NCBI RefSeq assembly: GCF_014698825.1
Contig: NZ_JACJTT010000024.1
Location: 16,453 to 80,452, forward strand
Direction of reading: 5' to 3'
DNA length: 64,000 nt
From: Richelia sinica FACHB-800
Lineage (GTDB): Bacteria > Cyanobacteriota > Cyanobacteriia > Cyanobacteriales > Nostocaceae
The notes under the pieces are model-generated. The model was given only the letters and a program-made list of their open reading frames with translations, had not been told where the DNA came from and made no database searches. This document shows, in pieces, positions 19,245 to 28,043 of the stretch; within the stretch, counting starts at the first letter, position 1; each line of letters opens with the position of its first letter. The translations under genes were made by a program, and so were the position numbers.

Positions 19245-19377
19245 GACAAGCTCAGTGCATCGCAGGGAAGAGGTAAAAGATAAGGAATACAGAGATTTTT
19301 GGTTGTTCCAAAAATGTTAAATTAATTTTTCCCAGGTAGTTATAACCTAAAAATAAACCTCACAACACGCGAGGATA

Positions 19378-19914
19378 TTATGACACCTGATGGTTGGTGA
19401 TGTAGGTGACGACTAAAGGCGTTAATTCCCTTTCTAATCGAGTGATAACGGTATGGTCATAATCTGACCAAATTCGCTGCTGATTAAAAACACAAGGCTG
19501 CAAAATTCCCCAAAGTTGACCATCTTGGCATAAGTGAGCATGAATCAAGGCCCGGTGTCCAAAGTATTTGCGTTCAAACTCTCGATTTACAACTTTTGGG
19601 TTAGCAGTTTCCACATCTTCAATATAAATAGAAGCTTCCGTTCGCAGTGCCGCAGCAAATAAGGGGTCTTCTTGAGGTAATGATGCTGGTTCTAACTGCC
19701 ACTGGCAGTCTGTAATATCTGGAATATTTTGATTGCGTCGCCAGCAATAGGCTATTTTACCAAACTTAGTTTGAGGATTTCTCAAGTAGAGAAAACAGCG
19801 ATCGCACTGTAATACTTCTCCAACTGCTGGAAGTATGGCACAAAAAATGGCATCTGGCTCAATATATTTTTCTAAAATGCCTTGTATGCTGTTGGGTAAA
19901 GCTAAGTCAGTCAT
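19378..19914 (-). CDS. GAF-domain protein
   Basis: 178 residues from the ATG at 19914 (MTDLALPN); a TTG at 19947 would add 11 residues. Nearly the whole protein is one GAF domain (CDRCFLYLRNPQ, EASIYIEDVETANP, RALIHAHLCQDGQLWGILQPCV, RIWSDYDHTVITRLERELTPLV). There is no output domain and no obvious bilin-binding Cys-His pair in the usual place, so it is probably not a phytochrome-type sensor; a small-molecule sensor or partner-binding role is likely. Convergent with the giant gene. Confidence 0.82.
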   Translation of the reverse strand: MTDLALPNSIQGILEKYIEPDAIFCAILPAVGEVLQCDRCFLYLRNPQTKFGKIAYCWRRNQNIPDITDCQWQLEPASLPQEDPLFAAALRTEASIYIEDVETANPKVVNREFERKYFGHRALIHAHLCQDGQLWGILQPCVFNQQRIWSDYDHTVITRLERELTPLVVTYITNHQVS

Positions 19915-20343
19915 TAGCGGGTAAGTCCTAAAGTTGTATTTTCGCAATGACCCCTTACCAAAAACATCATCCTACCGACACACAGAGTACACCTGTTATA
20001 GATTTATCAGGGTTTGAGCTTAATTCGCAGATATGTGGGTAGAAAACGACAAATTATTTTGGTGATTAGTGGTTGTCTAGCCAGTTTGGGAGGTGCTTAT
20101 CTGAGAAGCTAGAAAACAAGAGTGCGATCGCTTATGATTATCTTTAAGCTAAATATATTTAATTCTTGGCTATTTTTATCTATTCTTGCTAATATTTAAA
20201 ATTTCTGGTTAACCTCAAAACAAATAAAACAGAAATATACATCTTAGTTGGATACAGATTTTTTGAAGAAGCATTATTAATCTAAATAATAGAACCATCA
20301 TTATGAACTTGATTGTGACGAAAAAAGTTCGTCAGAGGTATTT
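19915..20343. other. intergenic region between divergent genes
   Basis: No certain gene. A very short frame (20014-20112, TTG start, 32 residues, one hydrophobic stretch) is open but unsupported. One HIP1-containing patch occurs near 20125. Promoters for the GAF gene (leftward) and the SnoaL-like gene (rightward) must lie here. Confidence 0.5.
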
Positions 20344-21156
20344 ATGAGTTCTATTAACATTGATAATCTTCCTCTTTGGGTACAACATCGAGACACAGTG
20401 CTCAAATATAGCAATAACGTTCAATGGCGCTATGGTGAGAAGCCAGATTACACTCGTTCCAATCAAAAGTTAGCCCAGGAAAGTCAGTACAATCATCCCC
20501 AAAATTCGCTGCCCGGACTTGTGCAGAATTTAGTCCGTAATTTTGATATTGAAGCGAACTTTAAAAGTAACCCCGCCCAGTGGCTAACTGTGGTTCAAGA
20601 TAAATTTCGCATGAGTACAAATGGCGGACATGGCTACACACTACCAGAATTAGTCAATTCAGGAACTTATAAATTGTTGATTGGTAATACTCAATATTAT
20701 AAGGCTACTGAAGAGAATTTTGAAACCTCAACTAATCTCTTCCATACAGCATTTCCTGAAGGGTTTTTGTGGGAAGTAATCGATGTCTATTCTCCACCAC
20801 CAGTAATCACTTTTAAATGGCGGCATTGGGGTTATTTTAAAGGTGCATATAAAGATTATGCTCCGACAGGTCAAATGATTGAGGTAGTGGGGTTAAGTAT
20901 TGTTACTGTTACAGATGACCTAAAAATTCTCACTTTGGAACATTATTATGACAATAATAAATTCCTCGAACAACTAACATCTGCTGGTAAATTAGGTACA
21001 TCATCCCCAGCTGCGTCTAATAGAACTGTGCAATCACCGACTTTTCTCCAACAAACATTGTTAGGTTTTATCAAGAAACTATGGGGGAAAAAAGAGGAAG
21101 CAGTTACACCTAATCTTGCAGCTAGTCGTTGTCCTTTTGCTGCTTTAGTTAGATAA
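20344..21156 (+). CDS. SnoaL/NTF2-like protein related to plant pathogen-related proteins
   Basis: 270 residues. The central part (about 60-200) has the look of a SnoaL-like polyketide-cyclase fold of the kind also found in plant pathogen-related proteins: TFKWRHWGYFKGAYKDYAPTGQMIEVVGLSI followed by LEHYYDNNKFLEQL. The N-terminal part carries WVQHRDTVLKYSNNVQWRYG. The C-terminal 60 residues are a Ser/Pro/Lys-rich tail. No catalytic assignment is safe. Stands alone, with a strong hairpin at 21176-21222. Confidence 0.7.
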   Translation: MSSINIDNLPLWVQHRDTVLKYSNNVQWRYGEKPDYTRSNQKLAQESQYNHPQNSLPGLVQNLVRNFDIEANFKSNPAQWLTVVQDKFRMSTNGGHGYTLPELVNSGTYKLLIGNTQYYKATEENFETSTNLFHTAFPEGFLWEVIDVYSPPPVITFKWRHWGYFKGAYKDYAPTGQMIEVVGLSIVTVTDDLKILTLEHYYDNNKFLEQLTSAGKLGTSSPAASNRTVQSPTFLQQTLLGFIKKLWGKKEEAVTPNLAASRCPFAALVR

Positions 21157-21175
21157 TTGACTCAAGATTTGATAG

Positions 21176-21222
21176 ATAGCACAAATACATACCAATAAAT
21201 TATTCATTTATATTTGTGCTAT
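21176..21222 (+). terminator. 12-bp-stem hairpin after SnoaL-like gene
   Basis: ATAGCACAAATA (21176-21187) pairs exactly with TATTTGTGCTAT (21211-21222), loop 23 bases, 20 bases after the stop. It lacks a long T-run; a terminator or 3'-end-protecting role is inferred. Confidence 0.55.
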
Positions 21223-21452
21223 TTATTAACTATTGTTTAATTGGCATTATTTTTTGGCATTAATAAGTTAGGATTTGATATTGTATATAGATAGATATGA
21301 CAACAGGAAATAAGCCCAATCATTGATTAGGGTATTTACAACTATTTAAAATAACTTACATTTTATCATTCGAGATATCTATTTAATATCCTAGTCGCTA
21401 TAATCAAAATAAATTTTAAAAAACAAGGTGTGGGCTTAGAAACAGAAATATT

Positions 21453-21530
21453 GTAGGTTGGGTTGAACAAAGTGAAACCCAACATTATAAATGTTTTTCT
21501 TGGTTTGCCCTGTCGCTTAACCCAACCTAC
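21453..21530. repeat. MITE-like element with GTAGGTTGGGTT ends
   Basis: GTAGGTTGGGTT (21453-21464) and AACCCAACCTAC (21519-21530) are perfect inverted repeats bounding 78 bases. An internal GAAACCCAAC gives a second pairing choice. The sequence type is familiar as a scattered element in cyanobacteria. It lies four bases from the hypB stop codon and may supply the operon's 3' hairpin. Confidence 0.65.
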
Positions 21531-21534
21531 TGAT

Positions 21535-22401
21535 TTATACAGAAATCAAATTAGCTGAAACATTCACCTTTTGATTTAACCAGCTATACCATTCATCCAA
21601 CCCTGCACCAGTAGTAGCAGAAACTTGAAAAATTTGCATTTTGGGGTTTACCTGTTGCGCGTATTCAATGCAGCGTTGGACATCAAACTGCACATAGGGT
21701 AATAAATCAACTTTGGTAATAATCATGATCTCGCTAGCGCGGAACATGTGAGGATATTTAATTGGTTTATCTTCCCCCTCTGTCACTGAAAGAATTACTA
21801 CCTTTGCCTGTTCTCCTAAATCAAATAAAGCTGGACAAACTAAATTACCGACATTTTCAATCATCACCACAGAATTTAGTGGTGGGTTGAGTTGTTGTAA
21901 ACCTCTATCAATCATAGATGCGTCTAAATGACAGCCTGTACCAGTGTTGATTTGCACCACTTTACAGCCTGTTGATTTTATTTTTTCCGCATCGTTTGTA
22001 GTTTCTTGGTCGCCTTCAATGACGCTAATAGTTAGTTTGTCTTTGACATCATTAATGGTGCGAGTTAATAATGTGGTTTTACCAGCACCAGGAGAACTCA
22101 TTAAATTTAAAGCGAGGATATTTCTTCCTTTAAACCAGCCCCGATTTTGGGCAGCTAATAAATTATTTCTAGCTAAAATATCCTGTTCTAAAGATATAGT
22201 TGTGTTATGAATATTGGCGTGAATATGTGCTGATTCTTCGTGACTATGATGGCTATGATTTTCATGATGATGAGAATGGGTAATCACAGTGCCATCAGGT
22301 AAAGTGTGAGTATGGTGATGGTGGTCATGTTCAATTACACCATTTTCTAAATTTGTTATTTTTGCTTCTCCATCATCGGAACAACCGCAGGTTACACACA
22401 T
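21535..22401 (-). CDS. hypB: hydrogenase nickel-incorporation GTPase HypB
   Basis: GTPase that, with HypA, inserts nickel into the [NiFe] hydrogenase large subunit. 288 residues. Visible: N-terminal MCVTCGC metal-binding Cys motif, a His-rich nickel-storage stretch (about residues 24-66), Walker A SSPGAGKT, metal/switch region EGDQETTNDAEKI, and the G4/G5 motifs near ITKVDLLPY. It is the last gene of the hyp operon and overlaps the end of hypA by 10 bases. In this kind of organism the target is usually the heterocyst uptake hydrogenase HupSL, whose genes are not in the window. Confidence 0.95.
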   Translation of the reverse strand: MCVTCGCSDDGEAKITNLENGVIEHDHHHHTHTLPDGTVITHSHHHENHSHHSHEESAHIHANIHNTTISLEQDILARNNLLAAQNRGWFKGRNILALNLMSSPGAGKTTLLTRTINDVKDKLTISVIEGDQETTNDAEKIKSTGCKVVQINTGTGCHLDASMIDRGLQQLNPPLNSVVMIENVGNLVCPALFDLGEQAKVVILSVTEGEDKPIKYPHMFRASEIMIITKVDLLPYVQFDVQRCIEYAQQVNPKMQIFQVSATTGAGLDEWYSWLNQKVNVSANLISV

Positions 22402-22733
22402 AATTCCTCTACTTCTATTTCCTTGATTTTCAGTTCTTCACCAGTGATTAAATCTAACTGCACACTACCACATTCACAAATGCCAAAGGGTTTTTCTAAA
22501 GGAATTGTTGCACCACATTGACGACATCTGGCCATGCCCGGAATTTCCCAAATTTCTAAGATTGCACCTTCTACTATTGTACCTTTAGCACATATGTCAA
22601 AGCAAAAACGTACTGCATCTGGCATAATGGCAGAAAGTTTACCAATTTCTAATAAGACTCGTTGTACTTTTTTGCCTTGGGCGTGTTCGCTGACAATGGC
22701 GATGATGTTTTGAGTTATTCCGAGTTCGTGCAT
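22392..22733 (-). CDS. hypA: hydrogenase nickel-insertion/zinc protein HypA
   Basis: 113 residues. It starts MHELGIT, where His2 is the conserved nickel ligand. The zinc site is present as CRQC and, 16 residues on, CEC (ARCRQCGATIP, GICECGSVQL). Works with HypB in nickel delivery. The gene overlaps hypB by 10 bases and lies 48 bases behind hypE, a gap that contains a short GC-rich repeat (22751-22780). Confidence 0.95.
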   Translation of the reverse strand: MHELGITQNIIAIVSEHAQGKKVQRVLLEIGKLSAIMPDAVRFCFDICAKGTIVEGAILEIWEIPGMARCRQCGATIPLEKPFGICECGSVQLDLITGEELKIKEIEVEELCV

Positions 22734-22750
22734 AATTTTTTTGATTTTAT

Positions 22751-22780
22751 CTCACGCAGAGGCGCAGAGGGCGCAGAGAG
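22751..22780. repeat. short repeat in the hypE-hypA gap
   Basis: CTCACGCAGAGGCGCAGAGG followed by GCGCAGAGAG: GCGCAGAG-type units repeated in tandem. A related TCTCACGCAGAGG, in opposite orientation, lies just ahead of hypF (about 28021-28040), and a GGCGCAAA version lies ahead of hypD. These short units recur between genes in Nostocales. Confidence 0.6.
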
Positions 22781-22781
22781 A

Positions 22782-23876
22782 TTAACAAATTCTTGGGAGT
22801 TGGTCGCCTACTAGCATATCAACTATTCTTTCTGCACCGAAGGTGGTTTTTAATAGGACTATGCCTGGTGGTGTGGGGATAATTTCACCGATGATAGCGG
22901 CTTTTTCTCCGGCTGGATGAGTTTGCATGGTTGCTAAAATCATGTCGGCTTTTTCTTTGGGTGCAACTATGACTAGTTTGCCTTCGTTAGCTAGATATAA
23001 GGGGTCTAAGCCCAGTATTTCACAGGTTCCTTGGACTTCTTCTCGTACAGGAATGGTGCTTTCATTGAGGCGTATTCCTAAGTTTGCGGTCTGGGCAAAT
23101 TCATTTAATACTGTGGCTAAACCTCCTCTTGTAGCATCTCGCATGGCATGAATATTTGGGCAAACATTGAGAATAGAGGCTACTAAATCATGTAATGGTT
23201 GACAGTCACTTTCTATATCTGTTTCTAATGCTAATTCTCCCCTAGCAACTAAAATTGCTGTACCATGATTACCAATTTCGCCATTAATAATTACTACATC
23301 TCCCACTTGAATATGACGAGGAGAAATATCAATACCAGAAGGAATTACACCAATACCAGTAGTGTTAATAAAAAGTTTATCAGCACAGCCACGATGAACA
23401 ACTTTAGTGTCGCCTGTGACTATTTGTACTCCAGCTTTTTGGGCTGCGGCTTGCATACTAGCGACCACACGCCGTAATGTTGCCACTGGTAAACCTTCTT
23501 CTAAGATGACACTACAGGTGAGATACAAGGGCTTTGCACCACTTACAGCTAAGTCGTTAATGGTGCCATTAACAGCTAATTCACCTATGTCTGAACCTGG
23601 AAAAAATAACGGGTCTACTACATAAGAATCTGTGGTAAAAGCTAATCTATTTCCATATTGAGAAAAACTGGCTAAATCAAAACTGGCTTGGTCTTCTAAT
23701 TGGGACAAAATGGGATTATCAAAGCTGGTGACAAAGACATTATCAATTAAATCACGCATGGCTTTACCACCACTACCATGGGCGAGATTGATATGAGTAT
23801 CACGGACTTTAGCCGGACGACGACGAACCTGTTCGATTTTTTGAAAAAATGGATTTTGATGAGGGTTAATAGTCAT
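22782..23876 (-). CDS. hypE: hydrogenase maturation protein HypE
   Basis: 364 residues. HypE receives a carbamoyl group from HypF on its C-terminal Cys and dehydrates it to the cyanide ligand of the NiFe site. The protein ends in PRIC, the required C-terminal cysteine. The AIRS/PurM ATP-binding fold is evident (LAHGSGGKAM, FTTDSYVVDPLFFPGSDIG, NGTINDLAVSGAKP, TGDTKVV, MRDATRGGLATVLNE). It follows the tautomerase gene by 64 bases. Confidence 0.96.
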   Translation of the reverse strand: MTINPHQNPFFQKIEQVRRRPAKVRDTHINLAHGSGGKAMRDLIDNVFVTSFDNPILSQLEDQASFDLASFSQYGNRLAFTTDSYVVDPLFFPGSDIGELAVNGTINDLAVSGAKPLYLTCSVILEEGLPVATLRRVVASMQAAAQKAGVQIVTGDTKVVHRGCADKLFINTTGIGVIPSGIDISPRHIQVGDVVIINGEIGNHGTAILVARGELALETDIESDCQPLHDLVASILNVCPNIHAMRDATRGGLATVLNEFAQTANLGIRLNESTIPVREEVQGTCEILGLDPLYLANEGKLVIVAPKEKADMILATMQTHPAGEKAAIIGEIIPTPPGIVLLKTTFGAERIVDMLVGDQLPRIC

Positions 23877-23940
23877 TTTAAAATTGTTTTATAAGTATAT
23901 TCTTATGTCAGACAAGCAAAATGCCTGTCTTACAAATTAT

Positions 23941-24156
23941 TTATCTATTTCTATCTTCCTGCTTATTGGAGTTTTTATCATAGTGTAAAACTCCACCAAC
24001 TGCCCAATCTTCTCGTTCAACTTCTTCAAAATTAATAATTACTGACTCAGATTTAGTATCTAAAATAGACACTAAAGCTTCGGTCATGGCTTTGACTATT
24101 TTGCGCTTTTTTTCTATGGAGTTGTTTCTAGGAATTCGCACTGTTACATAAGGCAT
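23941..24156 (-). CDS. 4-oxalocrotonate tautomerase-like protein in the hyp operon
   Basis: 71 residues. It begins MPYVTVRIP, so after Met removal Pro1, the catalytic base of tautomerases, is N-terminal. The body fits the family (RKIVKAMTEALVSIL, SVIINFEEVEREDWAVGG). Its position between hypD and hypE is the same as for the small tautomerase-like gene of Anabaena hyp operons. No role in hydrogenase maturation is established. Spacing is 23 bases from hypD and 64 to hypE. Confidence 0.9.
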   Translation of the reverse strand: MPYVTVRIPRNNSIEKKRKIVKAMTEALVSILDTKSESVIINFEEVEREDWAVGGVLHYDKNSNKQEDRNR

Positions 24157-24179
24157 ATAATTTCCTCAAGTTGTGTAAT

Positions 24180-25331
24180 TTAGACTGATAGAGGTTGTGG
24201 AAATACACCTGATTGATTTCTTTTGTCCATAGTAGAAAGTCGCCCATATTTATAATAGGCAGCACAAGCCCCTTCGGAAGAAACCATACAAGTACCAATG
24301 GGTGTTTCAGGAGTACAAGCTGTGCCAAATACTTTACATTGCCAAGGTTTTAATACTCCTTTGAGAATTTCCCCACATTGACAAGCTTTATGGTCTGCTA
24401 CTTTTAAGTTAGGAATGGTAAATTTAACTTCGGCATCGAATTGGGCGTATTCATCCCGAATTTTCAAACCAGAATTGGGTATTTCTCCTAAACCACGCCA
24501 TTCAAATTTTTCCCGCACTGCAAAAACTTGATTCATAGCTGCTAGTGCATTTTTATTTCCTGCTGGTTCAACTAAGCGGTTATATTGATTTTCAACTTGG
24601 CAACGGTTGTTAACTATTTGTTTTAGCAACATCCAAATTGATTGGAAAATATCTAATGGTTCAAAGCCAGAAATAACGATGGGTTTACGATATTCTTGGG
24701 CAATAAATTGGTAAGGGTCTGTACCTATAACCATGCTGACATGACCAGGCCCAACAAAACCGTCAAGTTGTAAGTCGGGGTTGTCTAAGAGTGCTTGGAG
24801 GGCAGGGATAACTAAGACGTGGTTGGAAAACATACTAAAGTTAGTGATGTTTTCAGCGGCTGCTTGGAGGATAGTAAAAGCGGTACTGGGGGCGGTGGTT
24901 TCAAAGCCTAAGCCGAAGAAGACTATTTCTTTGTGGGGGTTGGCTTTGGCTATTTGCAGACTATCGAGGGGTGAGTACACCATGCGGATATCTGCGCCTT
25001 TTGCTTTGGCCTGTAAGAGGCTGGTTTGGGAACCGGGTACGCGCATCGCGTCGCCAAATGTGGTGAAGATGATGTTGGGGTGTTGGCAAAGGGCGATCGC
25101 ATCATTTATTCTACCTCTAGGCATAACACACACTGGACAGCCAGGCCCGTGGATTAATTCGATATTATCAGGTAATATTTCTTCGATTCCGTATTTAAAA
25201 ATAGAATGAGTATGTCCGCCGCATACTTCCATGATTTTGAGATGTTTATCTATTTGGCGGCTGAGTTTTTCTATTTCTTTTTGTAGGGCTTGGGCTTGTT
25301 GGGGGTTACGGAATTCGTCTACATATTTCAT
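24180..25331 (-). CDS. hypD: hydrogenase maturation iron-sulfur protein HypD
   Basis: 383 residues from the ATG at 25331 (MKYVDEFRNP); a longer frame to 25358 runs into repeat sequence and is unlikely. HypD with HypC forms the scaffold on which Fe(CN)2CO is built. Signature motifs are visible: EVCGGHTHSI, HGPGCPVCVMPRG, FGLGFETTAPSTA, and the C-terminal [4Fe-4S] cysteines (CQCGEIL, CKVFGTACTPETPIGTC, SSEGACAAYY). It is preceded by a tandem GGCGCAAA repeat that separates it from hypC. Confidence 0.96.
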   Translation of the reverse strand: MKYVDEFRNPQQAQALQKEIEKLSRQIDKHLKIMEVCGGHTHSIFKYGIEEILPDNIELIHGPGCPVCVMPRGRINDAIALCQHPNIIFTTFGDAMRVPGSQTSLLQAKAKGADIRMVYSPLDSLQIAKANPHKEIVFFGLGFETTAPSTAFTILQAAAENITNFSMFSNHVLVIPALQALLDNPDLQLDGFVGPGHVSMVIGTDPYQFIAQEYRKPIVISGFEPLDIFQSIWMLLKQIVNNRCQVENQYNRLVEPAGNKNALAAMNQVFAVREKFEWRGLGEIPNSGLKIRDEYAQFDAEVKFTIPNLKVADHKACQCGEILKGVLKPWQCKVFGTACTPETPIGTCMVSSEGACAAYYKYGRLSTMDKRNQSGVFPQPLSV

Positions 25332-25343
25332 ATATTTTTGTTT

Positions 25344-25369
25344 CGCGCAAAGGCGCAAAGGCGCAAAGG
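25344..25369. repeat. GGCGCAAA short tandem repeat in the hypC-hypD gap
   Basis: Three consecutive units of GGCGCAAA (as CGCAAAGG on this strand) in the 49-base gap between hypC and hypD. This is a short tandemly repeated repetitive sequence type typical of heterocystous cyanobacteria. It lies just upstream of the hypD start. Confidence 0.75.
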
Positions 25370-25380
25370 AAGAAAGGGTT

Positions 25381-25632
25381 TTAAATGGTTTGGGCTGCTG
25401 CTAGTTCTTGGAGAAGTTGCAATGTTTCGGCGGCTTCTTGTTCGTTGATGCGGTTCATGGCAAAGCCGACGTGAACAAGTACCCAGTCTCCTATACATTT
25501 TTCGGGTGGGTGTTGTTCGTCAACGATACAAGCGATGTTTACTTGTCTTTTGACTCCTCCAATATTAACCATTGCGAGTTTATGTTCGGGGTTGGTTATT
25601 TCAACAATTTGTCCGGGAATTCCTAAGCACAT
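25381..25632 (-). CDS. hypC: hydrogenase assembly chaperone HypC
   Basis: 83 residues starting MCLGIPGQI; Cys2 is the residue that binds HypD and iron and then the large-subunit precursor. The protein has the family's VNIGGVKRQVN beta strand and VGDWVLVHVGFA-like segment (IGDWVLVHVGFAM). It starts three bases after the hypF stop, so the two are translationally close. HypC chaperones may serve either uptake or bidirectional hydrogenase; the operon type suggests uptake hydrogenase. Confidence 0.95.
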   Translation of the reverse strand: MCLGIPGQIVEITNPEHKLAMVNIGGVKRQVNIACIVDEQHPPEKCIGDWVLVHVGFAMNRINEQEAAETLQLLQELAAAQTI

Positions 25633-25635
25633 TTT

Positions 25636-28020
25636 TTATTTTCCTTTTTTAAGATTAGTACGGGGAGTATGTATATTATTTTTTAAGTTGTTAGCTGCTG
25701 TAATTACGGCTTGTCCTAGTGATAAGCCACCGTCATTGGCAGGTACTATACTATGAGTTAGGACAGTGATATTAATTTGTTGTAAGCGTTTACTTACTTG
25801 TTCTATAAGAATACAATTTTGAAATACTCCTCCTGTTAGTGCTACTTGATTAAATTTGTATTCTTGGGAGAAAACTTTCACTATTTTAGTGATTAAAATA
25901 GCTAAACTAATGTGAAATTTTGCGGCTATTTCTGAGTTGGAAATTTGCTGCTGTATGTCGTTTAGTATCCCCAGCCACATAGAGCTAGGGTCTATATAAT
26001 AGATATTATCGAAATTTTCAAATTTAAAGGGATAATTTAGAGTTTCTTCATCATTGTTTAAAATTTCCCTATCAGCTATGGCTTCCATTTCTATTGCGGC
26101 TTGTCCTTCATAGCTGCATTGTTCTCGACAAATACCTATGGCGGCTGCTACTGCATCAAATAATCTACCTACTGATGAGGCTAAAGGTGAGTTAATACCT
26201 TTGTTGATGATTTGGTTCAGTAATTTTAGTGGTTTTTGTTCGAGAAATTTGATAATTTCTAAATCAGGATATTGCTGTTTTAATTCTTCCCAGTCAAACG
26301 CAGTAATTAATTGGGCATAGGTATTGCGCCAAGGTTGATAAATTGCTTGTTCTCCCCCTATCATCGGTATAGGTTTAAATGTTGCTATGCGTCTAAATTC
26401 CCGATAATCAGCAAGTAAAAATTCTCCGCCCCAAAGTGTACCATCTTCACCATAACCTAAACCATCGAAAGCAACGCCCAAAATCGGTGATGAATCTAAA
26501 GGTATTTGATTTTCTGCCATACAAGCTGCGACATGGGCATGATGATGTTGAATTTGTTGGAGAGGGATTTGATTAGCTGTAGCTAGTTCTTTACCTAATT
26601 TGGCAGATAAGTATTCTGGATGTTTATCTATAGCAATGATTTCTGGTTTATGGGCAAATAAGTTTAAATATAAATTCAGGGTATCTTGATAAGCATTAAA
26701 GGCTGCGGCGTTTTCTAAATCTCCTAAATGTTGTGAAAGAATTGCTTCACCTTCACGTAACAAGCAAAAGGTATTTTTTAACTCGCTCCCCATTGCTAAA
26801 ATTGGTGGTATTTGCTCAAATCCTGGTGGTAATTTAATTTGTGCTGGGGCATATCCTCTAGCCCTTCTTAGGGTTTGAATTTTACCATCGATGACCCGCA
26901 CCACAGAATCATCTACTCGGTTAACAATATCTCGATTATGAAAAAGAAAATAATCAGCTATTGTTCCTAGTTTACGTTTTGCTTCTTCATTATCTATACA
27001 TTGTGGTTCATCAGAGATGTTGCCGCTAGTTAATACTATTGGGCGATTCATACGTCTGAGAATTAAATGATGGAGAGGTGTATAAGGCAGCATAAAGCCC
27101 AGAGTATTTTGCCCTGGTGCAACTGACGATGGTAATTGGTTTTCTAATTTTTGCTTTAATAAAACTATGGGTGCAGCCGGACTAGTTAATAATTTTTTCT
27201 CTTGGTCGTTAATATAACAATATTCAGAAATGATATTAATATCTTTTGCCATTAAAGCAAAAGGTTTATGATAGCGTTGTTTACGTTCTCGTAATTTTTG
27301 TACTGCTGTTTCTTGAGTGGCATCACAAGCTAAGTGAATACCTCCCAAACCTTTAATAGCAACAATTTGGCCTTTTTGTAATAAGGTACAAACAGCGTCA
27401 ACATCATCCAACATCGAGAACATATCAGCGATAACAGGTTTACCATCAGCCCTTTCTAACCATGCACGGGGGCCGCAAACATGACATGCTACAGGTTGGG
27501 CATGGAAACGCCTATTTTCTACATCTTGATATTCCTGTTCACATTCTCCACACATAGGAAACTGGGCCATGCTGGTGTTGTTTCTATCGTAGGGAATAGC
27601 GCGAATAATGGTGAGACGTGGGCCACAGTGGGTGCAGTTGGTAAAGGGATAACGAAAATAACGACTAAAGGGGTCAAAAATTTCTTTTTGGCATTGGGGA
27701 CAAGTAGCAGCATCAGCAGAAATTTCTGTTTTAACTGCACTGTTTACACTATGGGAAATTACAAAATCATCAAAGTTAAATTCCCCTAAATAAGGAGTGC
27801 GAATTAATTCCTGAATTCTGGCTAAAGGTGGACATTCTCTATCTAAATTCTCGATAAATGCGGTGATTTTTTCCTCGCTTCCCGCAACCCGAATTAAAAC
27901 TCCTTCTCCATCATTACAAACATCACCCTTCAAACCTATACTTTTCGCTAAACGATACACTGTAGGACGAAAACCCACACCTTGTACAGTACCACGCACT
28001 CTAATCTCTTCAACAGACAT
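25636..28020 (-). CDS. hypF: carbamoyltransferase HypF
   Basis: 794 residues from the ATG at 28020 (MSVEEIRVRG), which has AGGAGG four bases upstream; the longer frame to 28056 is rejected. HypF makes the carbamoyl group for the CN ligands from carbamoyl phosphate and ATP. Domains in order: acylphosphatase (about 1-90; RVRGTVQGVGFRP), two C-x2-C...C-x2-C zinc fingers (CPQCQKE, CTHCGPR, CGECEQEY, CHVCGPR), YrdC-like domain (about 200-390) and Kae1-like C-terminal domain with QHHHAHVAACMAE. It opens the hyp genes and is followed by hypC. Confidence 0.97.
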   Translation of the reverse strand: MSVEEIRVRGTVQGVGFRPTVYRLAKSIGLKGDVCNDGEGVLIRVAGSEEKITAFIENLDRECPPLARIQELIRTPYLGEFNFDDFVISHSVNSAVKTEISADAATCPQCQKEIFDPFSRYFRYPFTNCTHCGPRLTIIRAIPYDRNNTSMAQFPMCGECEQEYQDVENRRFHAQPVACHVCGPRAWLERADGKPVIADMFSMLDDVDAVCTLLQKGQIVAIKGLGGIHLACDATQETAVQKLRERKQRYHKPFALMAKDINIISEYCYINDQEKKLLTSPAAPIVLLKQKLENQLPSSVAPGQNTLGFMLPYTPLHHLILRRMNRPIVLTSGNISDEPQCIDNEEAKRKLGTIADYFLFHNRDIVNRVDDSVVRVIDGKIQTLRRARGYAPAQIKLPPGFEQIPPILAMGSELKNTFCLLREGEAILSQHLGDLENAAAFNAYQDTLNLYLNLFAHKPEIIAIDKHPEYLSAKLGKELATANQIPLQQIQHHHAHVAACMAENQIPLDSSPILGVAFDGLGYGEDGTLWGGEFLLADYREFRRIATFKPIPMIGGEQAIYQPWRNTYAQLITAFDWEELKQQYPDLEIIKFLEQKPLKLLNQIINKGINSPLASSVGRLFDAVAAAIGICREQCSYEGQAAIEMEAIADREILNNDEETLNYPFKFENFDNIYYIDPSSMWLGILNDIQQQISNSEIAAKFHISLAILITKIVKVFSQEYKFNQVALTGGVFQNCILIEQVSKRLQQINITVLTHSIVPANDGGLSLGQAVITAANNLKNNIHTPRTNLKKGK

Positions 28021-28043
28021 CTCTCCTCCTCTGCGTGAGATAA

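Larger units (their letters stand above)
19040..19377. other. intergenic region with GC-rich hairpin and dispersed repeat
   Basis: Contains the hairpin at 19088-19111 and a repeat copy at 19220-19244. An open frame on the minus strand across it (19027-19233) is composed of this repeat sequence and is not a gene. The flanking genes converge here. Confidence 0.6.
21157..21534. other. intergenic region with two inverted-repeat elements
   Basis: Holds a long hairpin after the SnoaL-like gene and a 78-base element with 12-base ends next to hypB. The flanking genes converge here, so both elements are suitably placed to end transcription. No gene seen. Confidence 0.6.

Noticed and set aside
20014..20112. 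32-codon frame with a hydrophobic stretch
   Set aside because: Too short, TTG start, no supporting context; left as unexplained intergenic sequence.
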